A DNA stretch of 64,000 bases from Pseudohaliea rubra DSM 19751 (GCF_000764025.1 NZ_KN234764.1:1-64000); one strand, 5' to 3'. Counted from the first letter of the stretch, positions 47,328-57,196 are shown. Notes: generated by a model from the sequence alone, not told the origin. A program made the numbers and translations.

Positions 47328-49517
47328 TCATCGGGCCCTCGACTCCCTCGCGAGCGCCTGGAAGGTTTGTATCGCCCGCTCAGTCTGCTCTTTCAGGATG
47401 GGCTTTGCGTTATCCCACTGCCTGGCCATCACGTCGGCCGTATCGAAAGATTCAAAGTCAGCGTGCACATCAGGAGAAGATTCCCCCAGAGCCTTGAGTT
47501 CCTGGATAAAGCGGGCTGCAATGTCCTCGACACTCTCTTGCTTCCAGGTGCGCTGAGTGCCATCGACCGTTACATAGTACGCAGATGTATGGGCGATCGT
47601 GCCGTGCTTGCCCACAGTGCGGATTGCAAACCACAGCGAACGATCAAGCTTCAAACTATGCTGCAGATGAAGAGCCTCCTTTCCCTCCGCTGACCGCTCA
47701 CTCGCAACAACATCGCCGTGCACCACTAATTCCAGTTCAGTCAAGCTGTCCCTGGCGGGATTGACACGCGCCGTGGCGGAGATAGCAATCGTAGCACCTC
47801 GCTCCAGCGACAATTCGGAGCCGGCTTCGTCACCGTTCACCGAAAATTCGATAACCGGAGCATTACTTACAAAGGACCGCCCCGAGGTCCATGCGGAGAA
47901 CCAGTTCTCTCTGGAAAAGGGCTTTGTCAGCTTTACATACAGCCGGTCGCTGCCAGCCACGTCAATATATGGGTAATCAGAGCCGGCTGATGGGAGCAGG
48001 CGAAAACCAAGATTGAGAAAGTCATAGTAGAGCCGGGTGTTCAGAACACCCATCTGCAAAATCTCGAGGAAGTCGACATACCCCAGGGCGACGCCCAAAG
48101 GCAGACCTCGTTGCAGCTCAAAGGAATCCGCCAGTGCTACATGCGCATAACCGAAGACACCGCCCTCTCTCCGCAAAGCTTCGGCAACATCCGAGTAAAT
48201 GAATTGCCTGTTCTCATCCCAGTGAAAGGAGCTGGCGTTGAGACCTATCGTATGTCCCAGATGGGCCGAACGCGGGGCTTCCTGCCCGGAGGCGAGCAGG
48301 TAGCTGCCGCTCTGGAAAACTCCTGCCTCGCCAAAGGCGTACTGGGGGTAATACCACCGCCTCAGGTTGCCCATTTGCAACAGATTTGCCACATGAATAT
48401 CTTCGGCCGCCATGAGGGCGGCGATACCCTGATTTTTTTCCCGACTCTCTCTCGCAATATGGATATGTCCATCCCCGGAGTACCAGCCGGCAGCGGGAAG
48501 ATCGGACCATCGCTGTGGCCTGAGGGTGACCGCAAGAGTTTCGCCCTCAGCAATAGTGATTTCTCTGTTGACGTAATGAAACTCCGGGCCCTTTCCAACA
48601 ACGAGTTGATAGCGTCCCGCCGGCAGTTTCTGGCGGTGATGGCCATCTACATAAAAGACATAGCTGCCTTTGCCGGGCCACGTTCCTTTCGAACCCAACA
48701 AGGACAGGTGCCGCACACGGTCACTGTAGCGATCAATGATCATCGCGGACTTCCCGGGCAAAGGCGCCCTGCCCTCTTCGTCGTAAATCCCGACCCGGGC
48801 GGTCACGGCTTTTCCGGCGTCATCAGCTAGCGAGAGCACCAGCTCACCGGATTCAGGTGAGCGCGCGGACCGGTCAAGCGTCAGCTTCAGATCACAGAGC
48901 GTGACTTGGTGGTCACGGCCAGGCGTACCCGCGCCGGCCGCCCCCGCCGCGGCAATCCCGAAATCAGTGCCTCCATATTTCCGATTGGCGAACCTCGCTC
49001 TGTCCAGCTCGACGGTGACGCGATGCCAGGGTTCCCTGCTTGCCTGATCGAAGCGAACCTCCCGACCGTCAGGCTCTATAACGTGATCATAGGTAACGTA
49101 GGCGCCCGTCGCTCCGGTGTTACGAAACAGCAATTCAAGCTTAGCGGTAGCATCCTCGTCGAAGGCAAATTCGTCCCGAATGTCAAAGAGAAAATAGGGA
49201 CCGGTCAGGCAGTCACGCCCCTCAACCTTTACCAGAGAGCCGACATTACGCCGGGCAATGATGAAGCGGCCGGCGTGAGCGTCGTAGTTCAGAGCGAGGG
49301 TTCGTCCGATCACCGGGTCCGGATGCCAGGCAATGGCTTTGACGCCCAGAGGGTGTCCGGCGTGGGCCTCTGCAACATCAGTTTTGCCAAGGGACAGGAT
49401 GCCGACCATCACCAGACAGGCAGCCCTCGCGATAAAAGCACAAGGACTGATACTGCTTTTCCGCGACTCAAGGATAGAACGAGCGCAGGTTGAACGGACC
49501 ATTGCCAGGGTTCGCAT
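47328..49517 (-). CDS. Secreted CehA/McbA-family PHP-type metallohydrolase
   Basis: 729-residue exported protein. The N-terminal signal (about 1-52) ends near AEAHAGHP. Residues 55-330 are beta-rich accessory domains. The PHP-like domain begins GWYSGDGHIHIARES near 338 and continues with HLGHTIGL, GVFGYAHVALAD and LPSAGSDYPY, which supply the expected His/Asp metal ligands. Family members hydrolyse esters or carbamates, but the substrate here is unknown. A C-terminal helical tail (about 670-729) is added. Base composition is slightly lower in GC than around it. Confidence 0.82.
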   Translation of the reverse strand: MRTLAMVRSTCARSILESRKSSISPCAFIARAACLVMVGILSLGKTDVAEAHAGHPLGVKAIAWHPDPVIGRTLALNYDAHAGRFIIARRNVGSLVKVEGRDCLTGPYFLFDIRDEFAFDEDATAKLELLFRNTGATGAYVTYDHVIEPDGREVRFDQASREPWHRVTVELDRARFANRKYGGTDFGIAAAGAAGAGTPGRDHQVTLCDLKLTLDRSARSPESGELVLSLADDAGKAVTARVGIYDEEGRAPLPGKSAMIIDRYSDRVRHLSLLGSKGTWPGKGSYVFYVDGHHRQKLPAGRYQLVVGKGPEFHYVNREITIAEGETLAVTLRPQRWSDLPAAGWYSGDGHIHIARESREKNQGIAALMAAEDIHVANLLQMGNLRRWYYPQYAFGEAGVFQSGSYLLASGQEAPRSAHLGHTIGLNASSFHWDENRQFIYSDVAEALRREGGVFGYAHVALADSFELQRGLPLGVALGYVDFLEILQMGVLNTRLYYDFLNLGFRLLPSAGSDYPYIDVAGSDRLYVKLTKPFSRENWFSAWTSGRSFVSNAPVIEFSVNGDEAGSELSLERGATIAISATARVNPARDSLTELELVVHGDVVASERSAEGKEALHLQHSLKLDRSLWFAIRTVGKHGTIAHTSAYYVTVDGTQRTWKQESVEDIAARFIQELKALGESSPDVHADFESFDTADVMARQWDNAKPILKEQTERAIQTFQALARESRAR

Positions 49518-49580
49518 CTGAGGGCTATCTCATCGCCAGCATGCCGACCAGCCTACATGACAACAAGCGGGCCGATACAG

Positions 49581-49859
49581 TCAATTGCTCTCACGGGACC
49601 GTACGCCGCCATCACCCGGCTTCACTGACACCATAAAGTGCTGCTCCTGCTGGATATCGACGGCCAGCACGGCGCCGTCGGGGACTTTGCGGGCAATGGA
49701 AATGCTGACGTAGCCGGCCAGGCTCACGCCCCGACGCCAGGGGCGGATTGCAGTTACACGTTGCCATGCAGCCGGGCCGCAGCGCCGGCGGACCGCCTCA
49801 AACAGCCGCCTTGTCGTCCGCCCATAGGGAGTGAGCACGCACAACCGTCTCGCGGGCAT
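49581..49859 (-). pseudogene. Possible remnant of a SAM-dependent methyltransferase
   Basis: A 92-codon minus frame whose second half contains GYVSISIARKVPDGAVLAVDIQ, very like motif I of class I methyltransferases (GxGxxSxxIAxKV...VxAVDIxxE). The glycine-rich half is eroded and the fold is cut short after about 25 residues. The first half resembles nothing. It overlaps the 3' end of the HAD gene. Judged a fragment. Confidence 0.35.
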
Positions 49860-50469
49860 CCCAGGTCACCAGCACATTCTGCTCTAAAGCCGCATATTCA
49901 CCCGGAAAAAGATAACAATGAATATCCGCCTGAAGGGCCGATGTCTGGTTCACGATGCGGTCTTCCAGGGCAACGACATCCTGCGGGCCGAGGCCCAAAC
50001 GCTGCAGCGCGAAATGATAGATCTCCGGCGAGGGCTTGAGCGCTGCCACATCGTCCTCGGTCGTGATCAGATCGAAGGCGCTGGCGTCGAGCCCCGCGGT
50101 GTGGGCAAGGAGCGCCTCCACCATCTCCGCCTTCGCCGTGGTGACCCACGCCAGCACGATCCCGGCCTGTCGGCAAAAATCAATGGCTTCGCTGATCCCT
50201 GGCCGCAGTGACAAGCCGCCCTCTACCAGTCCGAGAAAATGGCGGTGCTGAAGCGCCTGCACCTCGTCGGCAAGACCCTCGGGCCATTCATCGCCGAGGA
50301 CGTGTTCCAACCAGCGATGGCCGCCGGGAACCTCGAGCAACTTGCAGAAAGTTGCGACGTTCCAATAGAGCTGAAGCCCCATCTCCTTGAAGGCGGCGTT
50401 GTAGGCGAGGCGCTGGAGCCTGGCCGTTTCGGCCACCACGCCTGTAGAACCCAGAAAACAGGCTTTCAT
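49798..50469 (-). CDS. HAD-superfamily protein lacking the catalytic aspartates
   Basis: 223 aa from ATG 50469; a longer frame to 50856 crosses the intergenic region. It has the CbbY/phosphoglucomutase-like layout with a helical cap (AYNAAFKEMGLQLYW, EWPEGLADEVQAL), a motif II Thr (WVTTAKAEM), the motif III Lys (ALKPSPEIYHFAL) and motif IV VVALEDRIVNQ. But motif I, normally FDxDGxL, reads FLGSTGVV, so both the nucleophile and the acid/base Asp are missing. Phosphatase activity is not expected. It may bind a ligand or partner, or be a decaying gene. Confidence 0.85.
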   Translation of the reverse strand: MKACFLGSTGVVAETARLQRLAYNAAFKEMGLQLYWNVATFCKLLEVPGGHRWLEHVLGDEWPEGLADEVQALQHRHFLGLVEGGLSLRPGISEAIDFCRQAGIVLAWVTTAKAEMVEALLAHTAGLDASAFDLITTEDDVAALKPSPEIYHFALQRLGLGPQDVVALEDRIVNQTSALQADIHCYLFPGEYAALEQNVLVTWDARETVVRAHSLWADDKAAV

Positions 50470-50854
50470 GTAAGCACTCCCGCTAGCTGTTTGCTTCCAC
50501 AGCGCTTTCGTCAACGCTTTGCTCCGGCGGATGATGAAAGCAGCCAACCGGCAGAGCGTTGACAGCGAGCGCCGCTGCTTTTGCTTTTTTACCGTGAACA
50601 CAGGTAATACGGCCTGCCTTGGCACAACGGTCACCCCTGTCGCGAAGTTGTCCCGCTCATAGAGGCTGCAAGCGCGGAAAAACACGCGTTCCGCAGGCAG
50701 TCGTGGGAATCGCCGCCGGAGCGCCGGGCCGTTTGGCGGTGCAAACACCACTCGGGTCGCTGCTACAATCGACACCACCGGTAAGACGGGCGGCTCGGTG
50801 GACTGACCGACCGTCACCGACGCCCAGCGAAACAGGCTCAGGGACACGACAATC
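50470..50854. other. 385-base divergent intergenic region
   Basis: It lies between the HAD-like gene and the DUF2058 gene and must carry both promoters. No RNA gene, repeat or recognisable operator was found. Confidence 0.45.
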
Positions 50855-51403
50855 ATGGCAGGCTCTCTACAGGATCAACTTCTTAACGCCGGGCTCAGCG
50901 ACCCGAAAAAAGCCAGGAAGCTTGAGAAAGAGAAGCGTAAGCAGCAGCGCGCGGCAAAAAAGGCCCGGAACGAGCCCGTTGACGAGATCAAGGAGGCTGC
51001 GCAGCGAGCGCGGGAGGAAAAAGCAGCCCGCGACCGGGTGCTTAACGAGGCGCGGAATGAAGCCGCCCGACGCAAAGCCATTGATGCGCAGATCGCCGAC
51101 CTGGTAGACAAGCACAAGCTCGACCGTCGCGGGGGCGAGGTCGGCTTCAACTTTACCGTCGAGCGAAAAATCAAAAAGCTCTACGTCACGGCCCTGCAGC
51201 AGCGCCTGCTGGCAGCCGGCAGCATCGCCCTGGCCCGCATCGGTGAACGTTTCGAACTGGTTCCCGAGCAGGTCGCGAGCAAGATCGCCGAGCGCGATGC
51301 GGACCGGGTGATTTTCTGTACCCGGGCTGACGCCGAGCCGCTGGATGCAGAAGAGCAGGACTGGTATAAGGATTTTGAGATTCCCGACGATCTGATGTGG
51401 TAA
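50855..51403 (+). CDS. DUF2058 family protein (YaiL-like)
   Basis: 182-residue soluble protein. The N-terminal third is an extremely charged Lys/Arg/Glu helix (DPKKARKLEKEKRKQQRAAKKA), followed by a compact domain (VGFNFTVERKIKKLYVTALQQRLL, VIFCTRADAEPLDAEEQDWYKDFEIPDDLMW). The family, widespread in gammaproteobacteria, has no settled role; the basic helix suggests nucleic-acid or ribosome contact, as inference only. Confidence 0.92.
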   Translation: MAGSLQDQLLNAGLSDPKKARKLEKEKRKQQRAAKKARNEPVDEIKEAAQRAREEKAARDRVLNEARNEAARRKAIDAQIADLVDKHKLDRRGGEVGFNFTVERKIKKLYVTALQQRLLAAGSIALARIGERFELVPEQVASKIAERDADRVIFCTRADAEPLDAEEQDWYKDFEIPDDLMW

Positions 51404-51527
51404 TCGGGCCCGGGCCGCCTCTCCAAGCTCAACGGCGTGGCGAAAAAACCACACCACGCCACGGCAATCCCATCGCACCCTTGCTACGTAGCACAAGACA
51501 ACACAAATCGTCTTGAGGCATATGACA

Positions 51528-51707
51528 ATGTTGGGGCTTTTCAGGAAAAACCCGGTCAAGAAGCTGCAGCAGGAGCATGAAGCACTGCTGACAAAAGCTT
51601 TTCAGGCCCAGCGCAATGGCGATATCCGCCTCTATTCCACGCTTACCGCAGAGGCAGAGGCGCTGCGCACGAAGATCGAAACGCTGAAAAACGAGAGCGA
51701 AGACTGA
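51528..51707 (+). CDS. DUF6435 family small protein
   Basis: 59 aa from ATG 51528 (MLGLFRKNPVKKL), with GAGG 9 bases upstream; ATG 51522 is too close to that site. A basic start and a two-helix coiled-coil body (QEHEALLTKAFQAQRNGDIRLY, EAEALRTKIETLKN) match this small conserved family of unknown role. Confidence 0.82.
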   Translation: MLGLFRKNPVKKLQQEHEALLTKAFQAQRNGDIRLYSTLTAEAEALRTKIETLKNESED

Positions 51708-51752
51708 GCCCCGACCGGCCGCCAGGGGCCGAGGGGCAGTCGCACGCCGGGC

Positions 51753-52535
51753 TCAGGCGAGTGTGACCGTGACCCGCTGCTCCAGCGGGTAAACCGGCGG
51801 GCCGAACTGGTTGTAGATCGCAACATCGGCGGCGTCCCGCCCGTAGCCGATGGCCACATAGCCGCCCCGCTTTTCCGCCTGGGTGGCATCGAAGGTATAC
51901 CAACGATGGGCCACATAGGCCTCGAACCAGGCGTGGAACTCCATGGGCTCAAGGCCGTGCAGGCAGCCCACAACCATGCGCGCGGGGATACCGAGGGCGC
52001 GGCAGAGTGCGATACCCAGGTGGGAGAAGTCGCGACAGACGGCCGTGCTCTGCTGGTTCACTTCTACCGCCGACAGCGACGAAAAGCTGCTGCCGGGCTC
52101 AAAGCGGAAGTTCACGCGGAGCCAGCGCTCGATCGCCGCCACCTGGTCGTAACCGGGCTCGCAGCCGGCGGTGATTTCCTGCGCCATGGCACTGAAACGC
52201 TCGGCCTCACAGTAGCGGCTCGGCAGGAGGAACTTGAGCACGGCGTCCGGCAGAAACTGAATCTCCACAAAGTAGCCTCCGGGCTCCTCATCGACCTGGT
52301 CCGCGGTCATGATCTTCGACGCGGTGGACAGGCTGAACTCCCCCGGGGGTGCAACCAGGCGCTGGCAGAGGTTGCCGTAGTCGTCGGTAAACTCAATGAC
52401 GGGCACTGCGGGCTCGAGAAGATACTCCTCGCTGGCGACCCATTGCTGCGCTCCACTGCGGGGGCGCAGCATCAATACGAAGGGCGTCGGATGCTCAATG
52501 GAAAAGCGAAGCCGGCATCCTGTCTGCAGCCACAT
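51753..52535 (-). CDS. Transglutaminase-like cysteine protease-fold protein
   Basis: 260 aa. An N-terminal beta domain (about 1-115) precedes a transglutaminase core with catalytic Cys in [22 protein letters not shown], His in [10 protein letters not shown] and Asp in WYTFDATQ. No signal peptide, so it is probably cytoplasmic. Such bacterial proteins act as peptidases or amidases more often than as cross-linkers. Ends near a divergent DUF6435 gene on the other strand; 32 bases separate it from the upstream GST-like gene, which suggests an operon. Confidence 0.92.
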   Translation of the reverse strand: MWLQTGCRLRFSIEHPTPFVLMLRPRSGAQQWVASEEYLLEPAVPVIEFTDDYGNLCQRLVAPPGEFSLSTASKIMTADQVDEEPGGYFVEIQFLPDAVLKFLLPSRYCEAERFSAMAQEITAGCEPGYDQVAAIERWLRVNFRFEPGSSFSSLSAVEVNQQSTAVCRDFSHLGIALCRALGIPARMVVGCLHGLEPMEFHAWFEAYVAHRWYTFDATQAEKRGGYVAIGYGRDAADVAIYNQFGPPVYPLEQRVTVTLA

Positions 52536-52567
52536 AATAAAATGCCCGCTTCAGCGTGGTGCGGGCA

Positions 52568-53512
52568 TCAGTGTCCCGCCTCGGTGCCGGGCCGGGTCAC
52601 TTCATAGCCCGCGCGTGGAAAATGGACATGCAGACTGCCAAAGCGCTCCGTGCTGCGCGAGAGAATGTAGCGCTCATCCGTCGCAGCGAGGAGCGTGCCG
52701 GTGACGCCGGCCCTGCCGTAGTCGTCCGGGGCGATGGTCACCAGCTCGCCCAGAGCCTCGTGGCTGCCGCAGGCCGACGGAAGCGCTCTCGGCTCAACAC
52801 CTTCGGCCGCCTGGAAGGCCTCTTCGGCGGTCATTTCCTGCCGCTCCCCCTGCCCCAGCGCCTCCATGCGCTTGAGCCAGCGGCGGACGTGCTCGTGACG
52901 CTCGAGGGTGCGCGCGCTGCCCACGCTCAGGGCCAGCCAGATCGGGTGGTAGACGCAGAAGTCTGCATAGGCGATGCCGCCGGCCTCAACGCTGTCGCGG
53001 CCGGCCAGGTGCGCTTCTAGCTCCGCGAGGAAGGCCTCCAGAATCCGCGCCGCTTCCGCTCCCTGCGGCGGCTTGACGGTGGCCCCTTTCATCATGCCGG
53101 TGCGATCGCGGATGAACTTGAAGGTGCCGACAGGTCCGCTGGTCGCCAGAAGCTTTCCGAGCAACTTGAGGGGTGGCGCCGATGTAATGGCCGTAAAGAA
53201 AACAGGCCCCTCCGCCTGCTCCGCCAGCGCCTGCGCCCGAGGGTCGCTAAAGGTCGGCGCCAGCTCCGCGTGGCCGGTCAGCGCGGCAACCTCCGCCGCA
53301 ATGAGTGCGGTATCGCAGAAGACGTCTGCACCGGCATGCGCGATGGGGATGCGGCGATAACCACCGGCCAGCGGATCTACATCGGGCCGTGGCGGGTAGG
53401 GCGGTGTCAGTACCGAACCCCAGCGACAGCCCGCAAGGCCGAACATGGCTCGAAGCTTTTCCGCATAGGGGGAAGCCTCATAATGGTGCAGGAACAGCAT
53501 GCTATTACTCAT
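52568..53512 (-). CDS. Glutathione S-transferase family protein with extra C-terminal domain
   Basis: 314 aa. The thioredoxin-like N domain (MLFLHHYEASPYAEKLRAMF, YRRIPIAHAGADVFCDTALIA) is followed by the helical GST C domain (about 85-230, with YADFCVYHPIWLAL). The last 85 residues (ALGELVTIAPDDYGRAGVTG, SLHVHFPRAGYEV) are an addition not found in ordinary GSTs. The catalytic Ser/Tyr position reads ASPYAEK. Substrate unknown. Confidence 0.88.
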   Translation of the reverse strand: MSNSMLFLHHYEASPYAEKLRAMFGLAGCRWGSVLTPPYPPRPDVDPLAGGYRRIPIAHAGADVFCDTALIAAEVAALTGHAELAPTFSDPRAQALAEQAEGPVFFTAITSAPPLKLLGKLLATSGPVGTFKFIRDRTGMMKGATVKPPQGAEAARILEAFLAELEAHLAGRDSVEAGGIAYADFCVYHPIWLALSVGSARTLERHEHVRRWLKRMEALGQGERQEMTAEEAFQAAEGVEPRALPSACGSHEALGELVTIAPDDYGRAGVTGTLLAATDERYILSRSTERFGSLHVHFPRAGYEVTRPGTEAGH

Positions 53513-53849
53513 TGGTCAACTCCTCTGAGCCCTCGCCGGCATGGCACGGGCAAGCTGCGGGCCGCGGGCCTCGAGCGCTTCGCTACACCCCTGCGCTGGC
53601 GCTTTCTATCCTACCCGCCCTGCATAAGACGAACACGATAGGCCTTGCAGAAAGCCCTGTCGAGACATCAGCGGCATCGGCACTTACGCATTATGCGCAG
53701 CGTAACGATTCTCTTCTTGCAATAGATGTAATTCCTACTAGCTTCAATGTACGGTCCCACTTCCATCAGCCCGGCTTCAGCGATCTGCCCGGCCGACGTG
53801 TGCAGCCGCAGCACGACAAACCGACTCTTATAAGAACAAGGTGACGACG
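53513..53849. other. 337-base divergent intergenic region
   Basis: AT-richer between 53640 and 53840 and likely to contain promoters for the GST-like gene and the secreted protein. AAGGTGA just before 53850 is the ribosome site of the latter. No repeat or RNA gene seen. Confidence 0.45.
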
Positions 53850-54596
53850 ATGCAGAAAAAAACTTATGCGCTTGCAGCGCTGGCCTCACTCCTTGCCCTC
53901 CCCGCAGCAGCGCAGGACGCGGCGCCCATCCAACCCGTAGAGATGTTCTACTGCGATTTTCGTGACGATGCAGCCATGAAGGACCTCACCAGAGTAGCCG
54001 CCGATTTTGCCAAATGGGCAGAAAAACGTGGCGATTACTCGGCCTGGATCCTTACCCCCCAATTCCGCACCACGGAAGCCACGTGGCAGGTCGGCTGGCT
54101 CGGAAGCTGGACCTCCGGCGCCGCCATGGGGTCAGGTCTCGACGCCTACCAGGCCGAGGGCGGAGAGCTGGCCGCCGCTTTCGACGAGGTCATCACCTGC
54201 TCGGGACACGGACTGGCCAGCTCCATGGAGATCCATGCCCCGAAAGGCCCGCCGGATAACGGCGCGGTCTGGTTCTCAAGCTGCAGCCTTGAGGGAGACG
54301 CGACGATAGCTGACGCCATGAAGGCGCATGCTGCCTATGCGACAGGAATGCGCGAGAAGGGCGCCGATGCAACGCAAAGCTGGGCCTTCGTGCCGACGCT
54401 CGGCGGCGGCGAACCCGACTTCGATTACTACCACGTTGCCGCCTGGGAGAAGTACGCCGACTTCGGCAGAGGCTATGACAGCTACTTCAACGGCGGCGGC
54501 ATGGCCATCATGCAGGAAGCAACGGCCGGCGTGGTCGACTGCGACCCGCCGCGCATCTACGACGCCCGCCTCGTGGTCAAGGCTGCAGCGCCGTAG
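53850..54596 (+). CDS. Secreted hypothetical protein (248 aa)
   Basis: ATG 53850 follows AAGGTGA. Signal peptide 1-21 (LLALPAAAQDA). The mature part has two similar halves that begin with a short Tyr/Phe/Trp-rich strand (EMFYCDFRDDAAM, AVWFSSCSLEGDATI) and contain matched cysteines. It looks like a tandem of two alpha/beta dimeric-barrel-like modules (GLDAYQAEGGELAAAF, YDSYFNGGGMAIM). No function known to me. Confidence 0.8.
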   Translation: MQKKTYALAALASLLALPAAAQDAAPIQPVEMFYCDFRDDAAMKDLTRVAADFAKWAEKRGDYSAWILTPQFRTTEATWQVGWLGSWTSGAAMGSGLDAYQAEGGELAAAFDEVITCSGHGLASSMEIHAPKGPPDNGAVWFSSCSLEGDATIADAMKAHAAYATGMREKGADATQSWAFVPTLGGGEPDFDYYHVAAWEKYADFGRGYDSYFNGGGMAIMQEATAGVVDCDPPRIYDARLVVKAAAP

Positions 54597-54766
54597 CGCC
54601 GACCGCGCGTACGCTCCGGCGCGGGGCTGCAACGATGCAGCCCCGCTCGCGTCGGACCCGCCACAGCTGTTAGCCTCTCCCGAGAGCAGCGGCGGTACCC
54701 GCTGCGGCTAAGTCCTCGCCAGCCACCGCCGGCCCGCTCCCACTCACAGCCTGTGGAGAGGTCCGT

Positions 54767-55795
54767 ATGAACAGCCACACAGAACAGCTGGCGCCAGCCG
54801 TGCCCGCACCGGCACCGGAACACGTTGCTATCGTCGAGCAGGCCGGAGGCCGCCTCGCGGCGCTGTCACCCATCGGCGCGTCACTGCGGGGAATTGATCT
54901 GCGCGCCCCGCGCCCCGACGCCGCGGTGATCGCAGCGCTGGAGTCCGTCATGGCCGCCCGGGGCTTCCTCGTCTTCAAGGACCAGCAGACGCTTTCGACC
55001 GACGAGCTGGTAAACGCCAGCGTCTGGTGGGGCGGCCGGGCAATGCACTCGACGCATGGCGTGCACCCGGCGACGCCGGACGGCAACCGACACATCTTCC
55101 GGCTGTCTAACGAGCACAGCCACGGCATACCCGGTGTTGGCCCGCAGTTCCACAATGACGGCGCCTTCTGCGACGCGCCTTTCTCCCACGTGGCTTACCA
55201 CATCGTGCGTGTGCCGGAGCACGGCGGCGGGACGGTCTTTGCCCACCTTGGCGCGGCCTTTGCGGCGCTGCCGCCCGCAAAGCAGGCCTACTGGGCCAGG
55301 CTGACCTCCGTGAACTCAACCACGGGAGTGGCCCATCCGCTGGTGCATGATCATCCGCTCTCCGGTCGTCGCAGCGTCTGGCTGCACCTGGGCATGACCG
55401 GCGCTGTGATCGAGACTTCTCCGGCGGGAGACCGCCACAGGCTGCTGGAGGCAGAGGAGCTTCGGCAGCTCTGCAGGGACTACAACGAACTGCTGGAGGC
55501 GGGCTTTAGCAATGGCTACACCCTCGCCTACGAGTACGAACCGGGCGACTGCATCTTTATCGACAACTACGCGGTCGCTCACCGCGCGACCGCCGAGGCT
55601 CACCGGCCCGCTGCAGAACAGGGCCTGCGCATCATGCATCGCGCCACTGTCGCGGCACCCTTCGAAGCCTTCGAGCCACACTTCGGCCTGCCGCAGCACC
55701 TGCCCATCCACCGACCGAGCCCTCTCGGCCCGGGCGTCTGGCAGCCGGGCGGCATCGGCTTCCGCTGGGACGCTTCGGCCCCGATGCAGAACTGA
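54767..55795 (+). CDS. TauD/TfdA-family Fe(II)/2-oxoglutarate dioxygenase
   Basis: 342-residue non-haem iron oxygenase. The 2-His-1-carboxylate set is visible as QFHNDGAF (HxD) and the distal His in DNYAVAHRAT, with the 2-oxoglutarate Arg in GLRIMHRATV. Other family segments are GFLVFKDQQTLSTDEL and TVFAHLGAAF. Substrates in this family range from taurine to carnitine precursors and herbicides; none can be chosen. ATG 54767 follows GGAGAGG. It precedes an SDR gene by 118 bases. Confidence 0.93.
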   Translation: MNSHTEQLAPAVPAPAPEHVAIVEQAGGRLAALSPIGASLRGIDLRAPRPDAAVIAALESVMAARGFLVFKDQQTLSTDELVNASVWWGGRAMHSTHGVHPATPDGNRHIFRLSNEHSHGIPGVGPQFHNDGAFCDAPFSHVAYHIVRVPEHGGGTVFAHLGAAFAALPPAKQAYWARLTSVNSTTGVAHPLVHDHPLSGRRSVWLHLGMTGAVIETSPAGDRHRLLEAEELRQLCRDYNELLEAGFSNGYTLAYEYEPGDCIFIDNYAVAHRATAEAHRPAAEQGLRIMHRATVAAPFEAFEPHFGLPQHLPIHRPSPLGPGVWQPGGIGFRWDASAPMQN

Positions 55796-55913
55796 GTCGC
55801 GCCAGGAGGCCCGCCAGCGCCTGCGTTACAATGACACCTCGGCGCGGGTAGCGGGGCCACTGTCCGGCCCTGCATCTTTCACCACAAGACACAGCATCAT
55901 GGAGCGTTCAGTC

Positions 55914-56606
55914 ATGCCAACGGCAATGATCACCGGGGCCAACCGGGGCATCGGCCTCGAACTGCTGCGGCAGTACGCGCAGCAGGGCTGGCGGGTCCTG
56001 GGCACCTGCCGCAACCCGGAAACAGCAAGCGCCGCCCAGGCCCTGGCGGACGCCCACGACAGCGTCTCTCTGCACGCGCTGGACGTGACGGATGCGGCCG
56101 CGGTAGCGGCCCTGGCGGTGTCCCTAGACAGCAGCCGTATCGACGTACTCGTCCTGAATGCGGGCGTCATGAGCCCTGGGGCCAACACCCTCGGCGAGCT
56201 CGACGCCTCGGCTTTCCTGCACGTCCTTGAGGTCAACGTGGTCGCGCCGGCGATCTGCGCCCAGGCCTTCCGCCGGCACGTGGCGACGAGCGAGCGCCGG
56301 ATCATCGTCGGTATGGGCAGCTATCTTGGCAGCATCGCCAGCAACAACGAGGGCGGGCTGTACAGCTATCGCAGCGCCAAGGCGGGCCTGCACGCGATCA
56401 TGCGCAGCCTCAGCGTCGACCTGCGCGACGAGGGCGTCACCGCCATCGCCATGCATCCAGGATGGGTGCAGACCGACATGGGCGGGCCCGACGCATCCCT
56501 CAGCACGGAGGCGTCAGTCGCTGGGATCCTTCGCGTGATCGATGGACTGAAGCCCGGCGACAGCGGGCGCCTGCTCACCTACGCCGGCGAGGAACTGCCC
56601 TGGTAG
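55914..56606 (+). CDS. Short-chain dehydrogenase/reductase
   Basis: 230 aa. Cofactor motif TGANRGIGLELL, NAGV at LVLNAGVMSPG, catalytic Ser in GSYLGS, and YSYRSAKAGL providing the YxxxK pair. Resembles the C-factor/sniffer-like SDRs, which lack a fixed substrate. ATG 55914 has GGAG 9 bases upstream; ATG 55899 would add MERSV. The preference for NADP is not clear (TCRNPETASA suggests NADP). Confidence 0.93.
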   Translation: MPTAMITGANRGIGLELLRQYAQQGWRVLGTCRNPETASAAQALADAHDSVSLHALDVTDAAAVAALAVSLDSSRIDVLVLNAGVMSPGANTLGELDASAFLHVLEVNVVAPAICAQAFRRHVATSERRIIVGMGSYLGSIASNNEGGLYSYRSAKAGLHAIMRSLSVDLRDEGVTAIAMHPGWVQTDMGGPDASLSTEASVAGILRVIDGLKPGDSGRLLTYAGEELPW

Positions 56607-56698
56607 ACGCCGCAGGGGGCGCGCATCGAGGGGCACACCCGCATTATCACCGACAGCCCCGTGAGCTCGGCCAGCACCACCGGGCGTGGCCGCGCGCA

Positions 56699-57196
56699 TC
56701 ACAGGGCGTCCTCGTCCGCCTCCAGTTCCGTGACGGCCATGGCGGCTCCCTTGACCAGCGGCGCAGGCTGCCGCGGCGCACTCCAGTGGCAGTTCGCCGC
56801 GAGAAGATCCTCGACGATTGTCCCGAGATCACCGTAGGCGCGCCCCGCCCGGGCTTCGCGCAGCGCATTGATGCGACTGCTGCTCTCGCCGGTATGCCAA
56901 GTGAGACGGCCGCTCAGCAGCACAAATCCGTGCTGTGACAATACGGCGCCCTCGACGCCGATATCCCGCGGCTCCACGGTGCGGTAGTTGAGAAGCCCGT
57001 GCTCAGACAGCCAGATCAGCGTTTCGAAGCTGGCCCGGGACTTGCGGTCCGGCAGGCCCGTCATATCCCAGCGGATCGGCCCCGTCAGATCCTCCACCAG
57101 CAGCAGATGCCGGACCGGAAAGGCCGCGTAGAGTTTGCAGAAGACCTCGGCCGTCACGTAGTGGAAGTCGTCGATATGCGCTGGCTGCATGGACAA
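56699..57196 (-). CDS. Hypothetical protein (165 aa)
   Basis: Soluble alpha/beta protein with conserved-looking segments VTAEVFCKLYAAFPVRHLLLVEDL and LIWLSEHGLLNYRTVEPRDIGVEGAVLSQHGF, suggestive of a winged-helix-like fold. No family recognised with confidence. It lies downstream of the NUDIX gene on the same strand. Confidence 0.7.
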   Translation of the reverse strand: MSMQPAHIDDFHYVTAEVFCKLYAAFPVRHLLLVEDLTGPIRWDMTGLPDRKSRASFETLIWLSEHGLLNYRTVEPRDIGVEGAVLSQHGFVLLSGRLTWHTGESSSRINALREARAGRAYGDLGTIVEDLLAANCHWSAPRQPAPLVKGAAMAVTELEADEDAL

